Positions 50,124 through 60,351 of a stretch of 64,000 bases of DNA are shown here, one piece after another. The notes under the pieces were generated by a model. It was not told the origin of the DNA, did not search any database, and saw only the letters and a list, made by a program, of their open reading frames with translations. Numbering within the stretch: position 1 is the stretch's first letter; each line of letters opens with the position of its first letter. The translations under genes and the position numbers were made by a program. Origin of the DNA: Phascolomyces articulosus (taxonomy: Eukaryota > Mucoromycota > Mucoromycetes > Mucorales > Lichtheimiaceae); assembly GCA_025677815.1 (NCBI GenBank), contig JAIXMP010000007.1:186001-250000 (forward strand). Direction: 5' to 3'.

Positions 50124-51808
50124 TCAATTACATTTATTTTTTGGTTGTAAATGCTGGTAAAGGGGGGGATAACTTTTTAGGTGCGGTCCACTGGTATTGC
50201 TAATTTTTAAGTCTAACAACTGCCCATCCATGCTTCTTGATATGTGTATTGAGCGATTTTGGTTGTCCTTTTCGTTGAATGTTGAGGTATGGTGCAATGG
50301 CAGGATCATCTTTTTATCGTATTTCTTGGCAATATATTAGAATTCATCAAAGAAACTCTTAGGATGTGGGTCTTTTCGAATATCGAGAATTACAGTATCT
50401 CCATCAGTATTATTGTGAAATTTGGTCCACCATTGAAAAAAAGGTATAGAATTTTTGATGGTGCATAATCCTCGTTCTGAATTTCATGATTTATCAACAT
50501 TTTGTTTTGTAACAGTATTGTTTGCTGTCACATTTTTGTAATCCATGTTTACATTGTCCTTATTGTTCATTGTACTTTGAAATTGTGGTAAATACCAAAG
50601 ATTCTTATTTCTATCCGTAGCTGGTGATTTATGGATACGATCAAATTGTCTTTTGATGGTACTATTCATTAAAATAAAATAGAGAATACAAAAATATATA
50701 AATGCTATTAATTTTATTTTTTTCTAAACACATTAAAGTAGCTTTTCATTGAAAAAAAAAAAAAAAAAAACTTACGCATGATCCCCATCTAAAAACTCCA
50801 GCCAGATTTCACCTTCAGCTGGATTGGCGTGTGTTGTAATCACTTTAAGCATCATCGATCGGAATGTTGGATATTTTGTGTCTTGTTCAAGTGTCGATAC
50901 AGTAATATTACTGGCAGTACAACAATAACTTTGTAGGTTTTTGGATATCATGGTGTCAAACTTGAATTCATATCCAGTCTTGAGAGCATCCACAAGTTCT
51001 GGTCGTATTGATACCCAACATCATGAACAGTGTTCGTAAATGCCATAAAATATGTATAACGAGCTGTTCTAAATAATGTAGTGTTTTTGATAACCTGGAA
51101 AAAAAACACCATTAGAATTAATGCTCATCAGATTTTATACATGTATTTTTTTTAAAAAAAAAAGTAACAGAGGTTGGTTTCACTTGCTAAGCCAGTAGTT
51201 GAATAAACAGAATCAAAATCTAAGTAACAAGTATATCCTCTAAATTTCGATCCAAACCATACATCATCCTTTTCTGAAACTTCTTTGCCATTGATATTCA
51301 CTCAAAGATAAGCTCTATCTGATTTCTTGACATTCATTGGTGTCATATAGAAATAGTCAATTGCATATTTTCCTTCCTTGTTCAACTTGGCCAAGATACG
51401 ATCTCGGTTTGCTTTGCATACAGCGGGTGTCACCTTATGCCACATAATGCTAGCTCGTTGTCGTCATGCTTCTTCGGCAAGTTCTGGTACCAACATCCAT
51501 TCATCTCCTTCACCATCCCAATCAGCCAGTGGTTTACAGTTGACTTTCAAATAGAAATATTCTTGACGTGACAAGTTTCCATAAGTTTCAGTGCTATTAG
51601 TTTGTATATGACGTGTCAATGCTTGAAAAAGATTTGAATTCTCCTTGAGGGACATGAGCCATTTTTTTGAAATCATTTGGTGCATGTATATAGCTGTGAC
51701 AATTGTTGAGAATCACATAATTGTATCGTTTGAGTTTCATATATTCTTGTTCTCATTCAATTGATCCAGGTGTGGTGAACCACACTAATACATGATAGAT
51801 TCACTCAT
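50124..51808 (-). pseudogene. Decayed three-exon gene of unknown function (about 498 codons, nine in-frame stops)
   Basis: Not assigned to a family. The best reading starts at ATG 51808 (MSESIMY) and uses exons 51169-51808, 50776-51094 and 50124-50661 with GT-AG introns. Their total, 1,497 bp, is divisible by three. Clear coding stretches include QEYFYLKVNCKPLADWDGEG, WFGSKFRGYTCYLDFDSVY, PELVDALKTGYEFKF and TVILDIRKDPHPKSFFDEF. About nine stops interrupt the frame (six TGA, two TAG, one TAA), yet I see no frameshift. It lies 375 bp beyond the stop of the larger decayed gene on the same strand, so the pair may belong to one element. In the first 150 bp another frame also reads plausibly with stops, so the N-terminus is less certain. 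Confidence 0.55.
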
Positions 51809-52182
51809 TCATAAATAACCGGTTAAACACCATTCCATAATAAAACATGATATAACCAATAACACATATATCACTCTTGATTCGTTCCTCATTACTAATA
51901 ATCTGGAATACAGAAGAAAGATGAAGAATGATTACTAAATAGGATAATACACCTATTGCTAGGTACATAAAGAAATATCTAGAACCAAGTATGCATACAC
52001 ACTTGAATAATTGGATATCAATCGTCCTTTAATCAAAGTCAGTGAAACATAGTACTAGAATGATCTAGTGAACAACATCATTACATTAGGTAGACAAAAC
52101 ATATAAATATGAGCAAATTTGAACAATAAAAAGATGCTCAACTATATTCTTATCCGTCTCTTTATTTTTACATTCGATTTTA
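51809..52182. other. Spacer between the two decayed genes
   Basis: 374 bp of AT-rich sequence with no coding signal; presumed promoter side of the 50.1-51.8 kb relic. Confidence 0.4.
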
Positions 52183-52598
52183 TTACCATTTCATCTCACC
52201 AGGTTCGTATTTGACTAAACCATAGGCATCCCATCGATCATGTTGTAAAGATCGTGCATGTTCTGTTAACTTGATGCTACTATATCGTTTCCCAGTATGT
52301 AAAGTAAACTTGTTCATTCTCTCTGTCAGCATTGTCATAATAAAGATTATTAGTTGAACATCATGACACTATAATTTATTTAATTTTTCAAAAAAAATAA
52401 ATAAAAATATTTGATTATTACCTAAAGAATCATTCTTTCGTTTTTCTCTTACAATTTCTCAAGCTTCAGTCAGGCAGTCAATAAGATTAGTTTTTGATTC
52501 ACGTTGTTTCAGTGCACATAAAAGTTGTTCAGCAAATTGTCGAGATCCAGGACATGGGATTGATGTATCATTACTTGATAGGAGTTCAAGGCAGCATT

Positions 52599-53101
52599 CT
52601 AATTGTCGTATTCTGATACTATACTCTATAATAAACACCGATATTACACAAAAGGCACAGCCTGAGCACATATACAAATAAGGAAACTTAAATAATCCTT
52701 GTGTAAAAAAGGAAATTAGTATAATCGCATAACGATGTACTACCTTCATATAACTCTCTAAAAAGAAAACGTCAAAGAAGATGTCAAAGATAAAAGGCGC
52801 AGCCTTAGACCTATCCTTATAACTACCCTCATAAACGATAATAATTATCATATCCCAAAGGTCCCGATTCATCCATCCAGAATATAGAATAGTATAAAAT
52901 AAGTAACTAAGCCCACATCTTTCATAGAATAGAAAAAGTATAAATAAGCCATTGTAAACGTAATTGTAGAAAAGTAATTCAACTTTTTTTTTAAAAAAAT
53001 CTTTCTCTTCATTAAAAAACCTATAACAAAGTCTCAAAGGATTTACATCGTCCGTTTTTATCTTTTATTCTAATCTAAAATTAACCAAATTCCACACTAA
53101 T
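52599..53101 (-). mobile_element. Solo LTR, family 1, copy A (493 bp, 52604-53096) with ATTAG target duplication
   Basis: The minus strand starts TGTGGAATTTGG and ends GAATACGACA, so it has the TG...CA termini of LTRs. On the plus strand it is flanked by CTAAT at 52599-52603 and CTAAT at 53097-53101, a perfect 5-bp duplication. It is nearly identical to, and inverted relative to, the copy at 54501. No internal retroelement genes are present. It interrupts the decayed gene, whose frame resumes exactly when the element and one target copy are removed. Confidence 0.9.
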
Positions 53102-53552
53102 AACAATAACGATTGAGCCTAGTAGAGTAACATTAAATGAATTACTCAACTATCGGCATTTCCATACTTGATGCATCTAGGATCCATATGCATAATCGCA
53201 ACTGCCCAATGATTACCAGGTTCTTGATCTGCTAAAGCATTCTTATATGAAAAGTCAACATCAGTATTTGTTAAGAACGGTTCACCAAGAAGTTTTCCTT
53301 AGAAGTTTGGATCAAGAGAGTGGCTAAATATACATTATATGAATTTCGTAAGTAATTTTCTCTTTTTTAAATAATAACAATGTAGACCACCAAGAGTCCA
53401 TCAACTATTCTTTCTTATACATATCAAAAGATAACTCTTATATACCTACTATGAAATTTTGAATAAGTCACTGAAGATGGATGATAGCCCATTGTTATAA
53501 TTGTTAAACCTTGTACAGCTTGCATAGCTTTGGCTGCTGCATTTATATGTTC

Positions 53553-53994
53553 GTTCTTGTGAAAAATATAAAAGGTAGTAAAAATAGAAAAGTAAAGATG
53601 ATAGGAATACATTGAGACTGTTATATAGATTTATTTAATAAAAATAGTGATGCTCCAACTATCTGATAAATTGATGTCCTTTTATACTTTTCAGTGAGAT
53701 ATATATTTCTTATTATTTCTTTACATATACTATTGTTGTGTTCATATTTGTATTAGAGATATTGTCGATGATGGGAACTATTCCTATTATCTTACGCCTG
53801 TCCATGACACAAGGCGTTTATGGATCCCTTATTCTTATTATTTTATTCGCATGCCTTATTCGGTACATCTGTTCCGATGTACCTGGTCATGGCGTTAATC
53901 TTATTCTTTATCCTTGTTTTTACCTCATCCTATTTTGGATGTGGCACAGACTTTACTTATTTATTCTATCCGATCTTATGGACACGACAGTTCT
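53553..53994 (+). mobile_element. Solo LTR, family 2, copy 1 (432 bp, 53558-53989) with GTTCT target duplication
   Basis: It starts TGTGAAAAATATAAAAGG and ends GGACACGACA (TG...CA), flanked by GTTCT at 53553-53557 and GTTCT at 53990-53994. It aligns along its length with the element at 57881 but with many substitutions. The orientation is set only by similarity to that copy; transcription direction is unknown. It sits inside the decayed gene at 52-56 kb. Confidence 0.88.
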
Positions 53995-54495
53995 AATGCA
54001 ATTCGATGATATCTGGCAAAATCCACAAATTCATAAAACTCAATCTGGCAAATTCAACATCTCCTAATATTGTTCAAAGCAACATTAATATAGTTGCTTA
54101 TGCTTGGCTGCCATCAAAAAAGTTTTACTGTAGCTGTGAATCTTCTTTCGTTATTTCATTGCCAAGAATGGCCAGTGGGGTAAAGCCTTGAATAATGTGA
54201 TCCACTGTAGGTACTGCACTTTGAGCAAGGAAATTCAAATATGTATCATCCAAGCATACACTACTGTCCTATTGAATTTGGTTACCAAGAGCTTTATATA
54301 ACTTCACTACCTCCTCATGATACATTAATGGCATCTTTTGATCATTTGACTTGGCAATATAGTGACAGGCTTTACTAATATTTAATTGTCTAAGGCAGCT
54401 GGAAATGTATTGTCCAGGGACATATGAATGCAAATATATACCTGGCTGGGCATTAAGTAAAAACTGTTGATCAAAAAGGTAAATAAGGAATTATT

Positions 54496-54998
54496 CAATG
54501 TGTGGAATTTGGTTAATTTTAGATTAGAATAAAAGATAAAAACGGACGATGTAAATCCTTTGAGACTTTGTTATAGGTTTTTTAATAAAGAGAAAGATTT
54601 TTACAATAAAAGTTTAATTACTTTTCTACAATTACGTTTACAATGGCTTATTTATACTTTTTCTATTCTGTGAAAGATGTGGGCTTAGTTACTTATTTTA
54701 TACTATTCTATATTCTGGATGGATGAATTGGGACCTTTGGGGATATGATAATTATTATCGTTTATGAGAGTAGTTATAAGGATAGGTCTAAGGCTGCGCC
54801 TTTTATCTTTGACATCTTCTTTGACGTTTTCTTTTTAGAGAGTTATATGAAGGTAGTACATCGTTATGCGATTATACTAATTTCCTTTTTTTACACAAGG
54901 ATTATTTAAGTTTCCTTATTTGTATATGTGCTCAGGCTGTGCCTTTTGTGTAATATCGGTATTTATTATAGAGTATAGTGTCAGAATACGACACAATG
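54496..54998 (+). mobile_element. Solo LTR, family 1, copy B (493 bp, 54501-54993) with CAATG target duplication
   Basis: It starts TGTGGAATTTGG and ends GAATACGACA, with CAATG at 54496-54500 and CAATG at 54994-54998. It is the same length as copy A (493 bp) with only scattered differences, so both insertions look recent compared with family 2. Together the two copies form an inverted repeat 1.4 kb apart. Confidence 0.9.
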
Positions 54999-55960
54999 CT
55001 GTCAATTTCATAATGGGAATTGCAGTGAATATCATTTGCATAGCCAGATACAGTTAAATGTGGTAATGTAAAGACCCCAACAGTATCAAAATTAACCTTT
55101 TGTTCTTTAAGGATCTTAAAAAAGTTTAAAAAATGAGTTTGCTTTCCTAATTTTAAATCACTCTGAAATCTTCCTACAGCATTGTTGGCAGCAGTATACC
55201 CAATATAATGAATTGAAATTGTTCCAGACTTTAGGTCTTTTAAAGCAAGATAATAGATAAAATTATCAGTGAAGACAGGATTATGGTATTGATCTTTGTA
55301 TATGTGAAAATTTTCCAGTAGTGCAGTGCATGACAGTATGATGGATCTTATATAAAAAATATTTTTTAACAGGTCAATCAGATCATTACTTGTAGCAAGT
55401 TGTGCATTCAATATTTTCTGTAAGTCATAATCTGATACAGATGCCAAATCTTTATATAAATATTGTAACTGGTCTGCATAAGATAATGTTAGATCTGGAC
55501 CAATCAATTTTCTAAGGATCTGTAGTGTTGTAGTAAAAAGATCAATTTGGCTCTCTGCTGCATATTCCAGTATAAGGCTTGATATACATCAAGTAATAGA
55601 AATTGTATCTAGTATGAATACAGGTGTTTTTGTAGTAACACATAGATACTACAAAACCAGAATTAAGGATAAAACACAAGGGAAATGATTTAAAGATAAA
55701 AGTAGATCAATAGTAATATTGTTGTATCAGAGAGAGAAATCAATCAATAAAAAGAATAAAAGGAGACGAGATAAGTCAACGAGACCTGAAAATAATGAAC
55801 TGAAGTTTATTAAGATAAAAAATAATCTCTCTATTTATAAGAAAGTGCTCATCATAGATGGACTATCACAACTTACATATTATGGTATAATATTAGAATA
55901 TAGATTACATCATTTGTGTGATGAACCACAACAATGGTTCTATTATGTCCATTCATTCAT

Positions 55961-57111
55961 CAGTTAAACATCATTCTCATATATATGATATGACCATTAA
56001 CACACTATACCAAGTTAAATTCTTATTACTAATAAACATGGTGTAAGAATATTATATAAAGAAATAAACAGTAAAGAAGTATAGACATCGGAGAAGATTG
56101 GTGTACCAGTCTATAACTCAACTAAATATACATATATGATTATATGTAATTTAAGAAGTAAGAGATCCTTCATCTCAGCTCATTGAACATAGATTATTAA
56201 TCATAATTAACTAGACATCATCTCCATAGATAATAGAACCATATATAAAGACCAACATTTTTAAATAATAAAAGATTCTCAACTATATTCTTTTAGTCCC
56301 ACTTTTTACACATTTTATTTTTTTTCATTTGTCTTATTGTCATTTCACCTCAATTTGGATTGTATGTTATGAGGACAGTATATTTAAGTAGACTATGAAT
56401 AATATCGTTAGAAGGATTATATGATCTAGCATAATTAACAATATATAAAAGAGGATAGTGCAATACTATATGTAACATAAGTAATTATCTAAATAGAATC
56501 ACTGCACAAGTGAGATATAGGGTAAATAATAGTAATAATAATAATAATAATGAAGAATTATTATTTATTGTGAAGCCATTGTATATTGGATATAATAGTT
56601 ATTCTTTTATTTTATATAACATTTATTACCTTTATATATTTATATAATAATAAATTAATAAAAGTAAATATGGAAATAAATATAAGGCAATGATATATGA
56701 TATATAGAATAATAAGAGATTATAATGAGGGATAATATAATAAATATAAAAGAATGATCAAATAAGGGTTAGATAAAAACATAAAAATAGATAATAATAA
56801 TTATGATATAATTATTATTATATATAGAACACTACATCTGTTATTGTTAAGAAAATTCTATATATAAAGTGGTTATAATCATCTAGGGTAATAAGGGGAT
56901 AATATAATATAGGGATGAATAGGGATCATCAAAAATGGGATAGTTGATCAACCTATCTATCTATAGATAAACCTATGGATGAAACGTTTTACTGATACAA
57001 TCTGGTTGGTCAACACAGGTTCTTAGGTTTGAATCATTGCCTTGAAGTCACGTGACCATCTGAAGACGAATTTCTTTCAAAATTCGCCTCAGACGCGACA
57101 TAGCAAGAATT
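55961..57111. other. Intergenic AT-rich region
   Basis: No gene seen. It holds AAT-type trinucleotide stretches (near 56,530-56,550) and, close to the tRNA, the palindrome GTCACGTGAC at 57,047-57,056. Confidence 0.45.
57047..57056. promoter_or_regulatory. Perfect 10-bp E-box palindrome GTCACGTGAC
   Basis: The sequence contains the extended CACGTG E-box recognised by MiT/USF- and Cbf1-type bHLH factors, 55 bp upstream of the tRNA gene. Function is not shown; the match itself is exact. Confidence 0.4.
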
Positions 57112-57185
57112 GCTCTTATGGCGCAATTGGCTAGCGCGTCTGACTGTTAATCAGGAGGTTGGTGGTTCGAGCCCACCTAGGAGCG
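57112..57185 (+). tRNA. trnN(GUU): tRNA-Asn (anticodon GTT)
   Basis: A 74-nt cloverleaf without intron. The acceptor stem pairs GCTCTTA with TAGGAGC (one G-T pair) and leaves G as discriminator base. The anticodon stem-loop is TCTGA-CTGTTAA-TCAGG, placing GTT at 57146-57148. The T arm GGTGG-TTCGAGC-CCACC is perfect, and the internal A and B boxes (GGCTAGCGCG, GGTTCGAGCC) are recognisable. A T6 run at about 57,222 can serve as the RNA polymerase III terminator. It delivers asparagine to AAC/AAT codons. Confidence 0.96.
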
Positions 57186-57875
57186 ATTACTTCAGATTTC
57201 CTTTGAATCTAAAGGATTAACCTTTTTTGTATTCTTCTTTTTATTATTGTTATGACCTGTTGTATTTTTTATAGATAGAAGCTATGAAGGAAGAATAGAA
57301 CCACGAAGATATGTACGAGATAATAAGATAGATAGAAGATATTCTTTATTTTAAATAAAATGATCCTGTATTTATATCTTTTCTAGAACTACTGTGCATA
57401 ATAATAATGGCTGCAGATAACAATAATACAATATAAAAGTAATGGATAATATTATAATAATGCAAGTCTAACATGTATACTTACAAATGGATGTTGTAGC
57501 TGTGGCTAGGCTCTATATGAATAAAGAAGTATAGTAATCAAAGTGCGCCATATGCGCAGCAATAAAATTAAATGGATCGGTATTAAAAATATCCAATCAA
57601 TAGTTATGACAGACCGCTTGGCATTATATTTTTCTTCAAACAATCAAAAAAAATGTAAAATTGATGAAGAAAAGTAAAGAAGTATAATTTAAATAGACAA
57701 GGTAATTCATACTGCTGTAGCTGGAAATAATAGTACCGAAGCAACGTTTATTTTTTTTTGGATCATTCGTCATACATAGTGATGGTATGCTATTTCATCA
57801 TGGTTCATAGTAGTAGTAATCATGGGCTAGATTTCCTTAAGAGAGAAGCTGGTGGTGACGGAATTCTAGCTAGAT
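57186..57875. other. Intergenic region between the tRNA and a solo LTR
   Basis: AT-rich, no supported coding or RNA feature beyond the tRNA terminator. Confidence 0.45.
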
Positions 57876-58314
57876 ATACTTGTGAAAAATATAAAAGGTA
57901 GTAAAATCGAAAAAATAAAGATGATAAGAATACGTTGAGACTGTTATATAGATTTATTTAATAAAAAATAGTGATGATCAAACTATCTAATAAAATTGAG
58001 GTCCTTTTATACTTTTCGATGAGGTGTTTATTTCTAATTATTTATCTACTGTCGGGTACGTGTTTATATGAGTCCATAGAGATGAGGATTGATATTTGTT
58101 ATTGTTAATTTACGCCTTATGTTAAGAGGGCGTTTATTCATTTCTTATTTTCTTTATTGTTGAACATTATACCTTATTTGGTATACCGTTCTAATTCACA
58201 CCATTTCATAATAATGGCGTTATTCTATTTTATTTATTATTTATTCTTTTTTTCCTCATTTAAATTTAGATACACCTATTTGGCGTATTCTTTTCCTACG
58301 GACACGACAATACT
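57876..58314 (+). mobile_element. Solo LTR, family 2, copy 2 (429 bp, 57881-58309) with ATACT target duplication
   Basis: It has the same ends as the 53,558 copy (TGTGAAAAATATAAAAGG and GGACACGACA). It is flanked by ATACT at 57876-57880 and ATACT at 58310-58314. The copies share the first 150 bp well and diverge strongly in the middle, implying age. No internal retroelement domain lies nearby. Confidence 0.88.
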
Positions 58315-59427
58315 ATTTTCATTGGAATGAAAAAAATTATGCTTTCTTTTTTTTGTACCTCGATTTATACAGTTATCAAGGATCAATGTGGAATAACCAT
58401 CAACACGTAATAAAATGGGACGCTACTATCATCCTTAGTTGTATATTGACCAAGCTTAATAATAATAATTATCTATCATTATGGATATTTTTTTAGTTTA
58501 TTTCCACAGTCATTATAATTTTTATTAACATCAAAATAATGATGCTACTCTTATGCTATCACCAAACAGCATAAAAATTATTGTTCCAAAATATATATTG
58601 TAAAAACATACCATCAATTGGGTTATAATTATCTTCTCACTAGGGAATTACCACTGTATTTACAAACGTAGGGTATCTGATATTGACATCCATTTATTTG
58701 CTGTAAAAATAAAAATGGGTAACTGGAAAAAGTACACTAAAGGTTTGGGCAAATCAAAGGAGGGCACACAAAGGGTGGATCTACTATACTGTATGCTGGA
58801 ACACCGAGGAGGCGACAGATTCCTATGGCAATATTTTTCTCTCTTTAAATGTTTATCATACCTATCTACATACTTTCATCAAAAGTCTACCAGAACAAAA
58901 GGCTGGTTCCATTTTTTTCAATACGAATACTTGTTCCAACTTCATAAACACACCACCTATTTCATCGACTTTTATCCACAGCAAAAAAAAAAAAAAAAAA
59001 AATTCTGACTTAGTCTTCTGATGTTTACAAAATTATAACAGCATTAATAAAGTCTGTCAGTTATGTATTTTTTGAACTCTCTGCTGGTTTTTTTTTACAA
59101 ATTGATCTGTAAAGTTAATTATCGGCTAGTTTTCGGGCACTTTCCGTGTTTAATTGCATGGCACAGCCTCTTCTTTTACCAAATATAGCTTGTTAACTGA
59201 GTGACATTGTACTCAGCATTTTGACAGTAAATTTAAATATAAAGGCTTTGATAGATCAAAAAATTAATTTTTATTTGAAAAAACAACAACAATTTACCCT
59301 TTCCTCTGCCAAGTATGTATGTTCATTCATAATACCATATTTATAGTTTCCCCATTATAGCTTTCTTCTTCATTCTTCTAATTTTACTTCATGTTACATA
59401 GAACGCCAACAAACCATATAATCAAAC
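58315..59427. other. Intergenic region upstream of the VC0807-like gene
   Basis: AT-rich. A 97-codon ATG frame at 58,715-59,008 ends in a poly-A-encoded Lys run and has no motif or splice support, so it is not called a gene. The last 100 bp is the likely promoter/5' UTR of the following gene. Confidence 0.45.
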
Positions 59428-60351
59428 ATGGTCGATTCATACGATACCACAACAAACGCCAGATACAACGCAGCTTCCAGTGAAAATGCAACCGAAAAAA
59501 CATACCTCTACGATAGACAAAGCAATGGACTTTTAGAAGGAATAAATGGCAGCAAAATACAAGCTGAACAAGAAGAAGAGGAAGCCAGAAGAGTATCCCG
59601 CCGCAACAATTTGCGTATGTTGTTGCGTATATTTGCCATCATTTTCATTGATATTGGTCTACCTATTGCCTTGTTTTTCATTGTGAATCGATTCAGTACA
59701 CCATGGATTGCGCTAATTGTTGCTGGTATTCCTTCAGTACTCCGTATCATTTATACTTTTATCCGACATCGACGAATCGACTTTTTAAATGTAATTTTTT
59801 TGATTGCTTTTGGTGTATCGACTGCCGTATCAGTAGTTAGTGGTGATATCCGTGTTTTACTTTTACGAGAAGCAATCATTACTGGGTTAATGGCATTTAT
59901 ATTTTTGATCACTTTGATACCGTTAAAAACTCGAAAATTTGAAGTTGTCCCACTAACACACTTGTCCGCCCGCGAAATTATGCAAGTGCTACCCAACCAA
60001 ATTTGGACGGATGAAGCCGGTGTCAAGCATAATTTACCGCTGGCAGAATGGATGTGGCGAGAAATGTGTCTGTGTCGAGTACTCAACCGTTTACTTACGT
60101 TATTTTGGGGCCTCTGTTTCTTGGCGGAATGCACAACGCGCATTGTATTGGTTTATACTGGAGTTTCTGTAGAGCAAGTCATGACAGTCGGAGTCATCAT
60201 TGCTGCAACATTGTTATCGTTGGCGGGTATTATAAGTATGTTCATGTTTATTTACCTTCGAAGAAAGTGTATCCGTTACAGACAAGAATGGAGAAAAACG
60301 CACGACTTTTCAGACCACTTTCCAGTTGATCAAGAGGATACCCTTAATTAG
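59428..60351 (+). CDS. VC0807-like multispanning membrane protein
   Basis: A 307-residue intronless gene. The N-terminal 60 residues are polar (TTTNARYNAASSENATEKTY and an Arg/Glu-rich stretch). About six hydrophobic spans follow at roughly 64-86, 91-112, 117-139, 148-167, 218-245 and 251-278. The segment WIALIVAGIPSVLRIIYTF, then RRRIDFLNVIFLIAFGVS-like and VSGDIRVLLLREAIITGLMA, matches the pattern of VC0807-type proteins, a bacterial and fungal family without a firmly known role. The protein ends in a charged tail (RYRQEWRKTHDFSDHFPVD). The start is ATG at 59428, the first in a long frame. The assignment rests on motif memory rather than a search. Location is presumably plasma membrane or an inner membrane. 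Confidence 0.75.
   Translation: MVDSYDTTTNARYNAASSENATEKTYLYDRQSNGLLEGINGSKIQAEQEEEEARRVSRRNNLRMLLRIFAIIFIDIGLPIALFFIVNRFSTPWIALIVAGIPSVLRIIYTFIRHRRIDFLNVIFLIAFGVSTAVSVVSGDIRVLLLREAIITGLMAFIFLITLIPLKTRKFEVVPLTHLSAREIMQVLPNQIWTDEAGVKHNLPLAEWMWREMCLCRVLNRLLTLFWGLCFLAECTTRIVLVYTGVSVEQVMTVGVIIAATLLSLAGIISMFMFIYLRRKCIRYRQEWRKTHDFSDHFPVDQEDTLN

Larger units (their letters stand above)
52183..55960 (-). pseudogene. Decayed gene (about 707 codons) split by three LTR insertions; zinc-knuckle and GIY-YIG-like segments
   Basis: Exact function unknown. After removing three LTR insertions with one target copy each, exons 53446-55960, 52422-53323 and 52183-52322 total 2,124 bp, divisible by three, in a single frame broken by about 18 stops. 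From the N-terminus: a Cys/His cluster (NHCCGSSHKRCNLY, zinc-knuckle-like; one TGA read as Arg), then a long helical part (YADQLQYLYKDLASVSDYD). At about 55,200 lies FIYYLALKDL followed by HYIGYTAANNAVGRFQ, resembling the GIY-YIG nuclease core with its downstream Arg. Near 53,200 NHWAVAIMHMDPRCIKYGNADS recalls the His-Asp half of Ulp1-type cysteine proteases, but no matching Cys is evident. The end is LVKYEPGEMKW. A mobile-element origin is likely but unproven. The start is ATG at 55960. Confidence 0.6.

Noticed and set aside
51690..51902. Alternative frame reading VFNRLFMNE and SIE-EQEYMKLKRYNYVILNN upstream of the 50-52 kb relic
   Set aside because: It does not join the downstream coding frame, whereas the frame from ATG 51808 does and makes the exon total divisible by three. 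It shows how readily stop-tolerant reading creates plausible peptides in this DNA.
58715..59008. 97-codon ATG frame ending in a poly-Lys run
   Set aside because: No motif, no detectable promoter or splice structure, and the end is produced by a poly-A tract.
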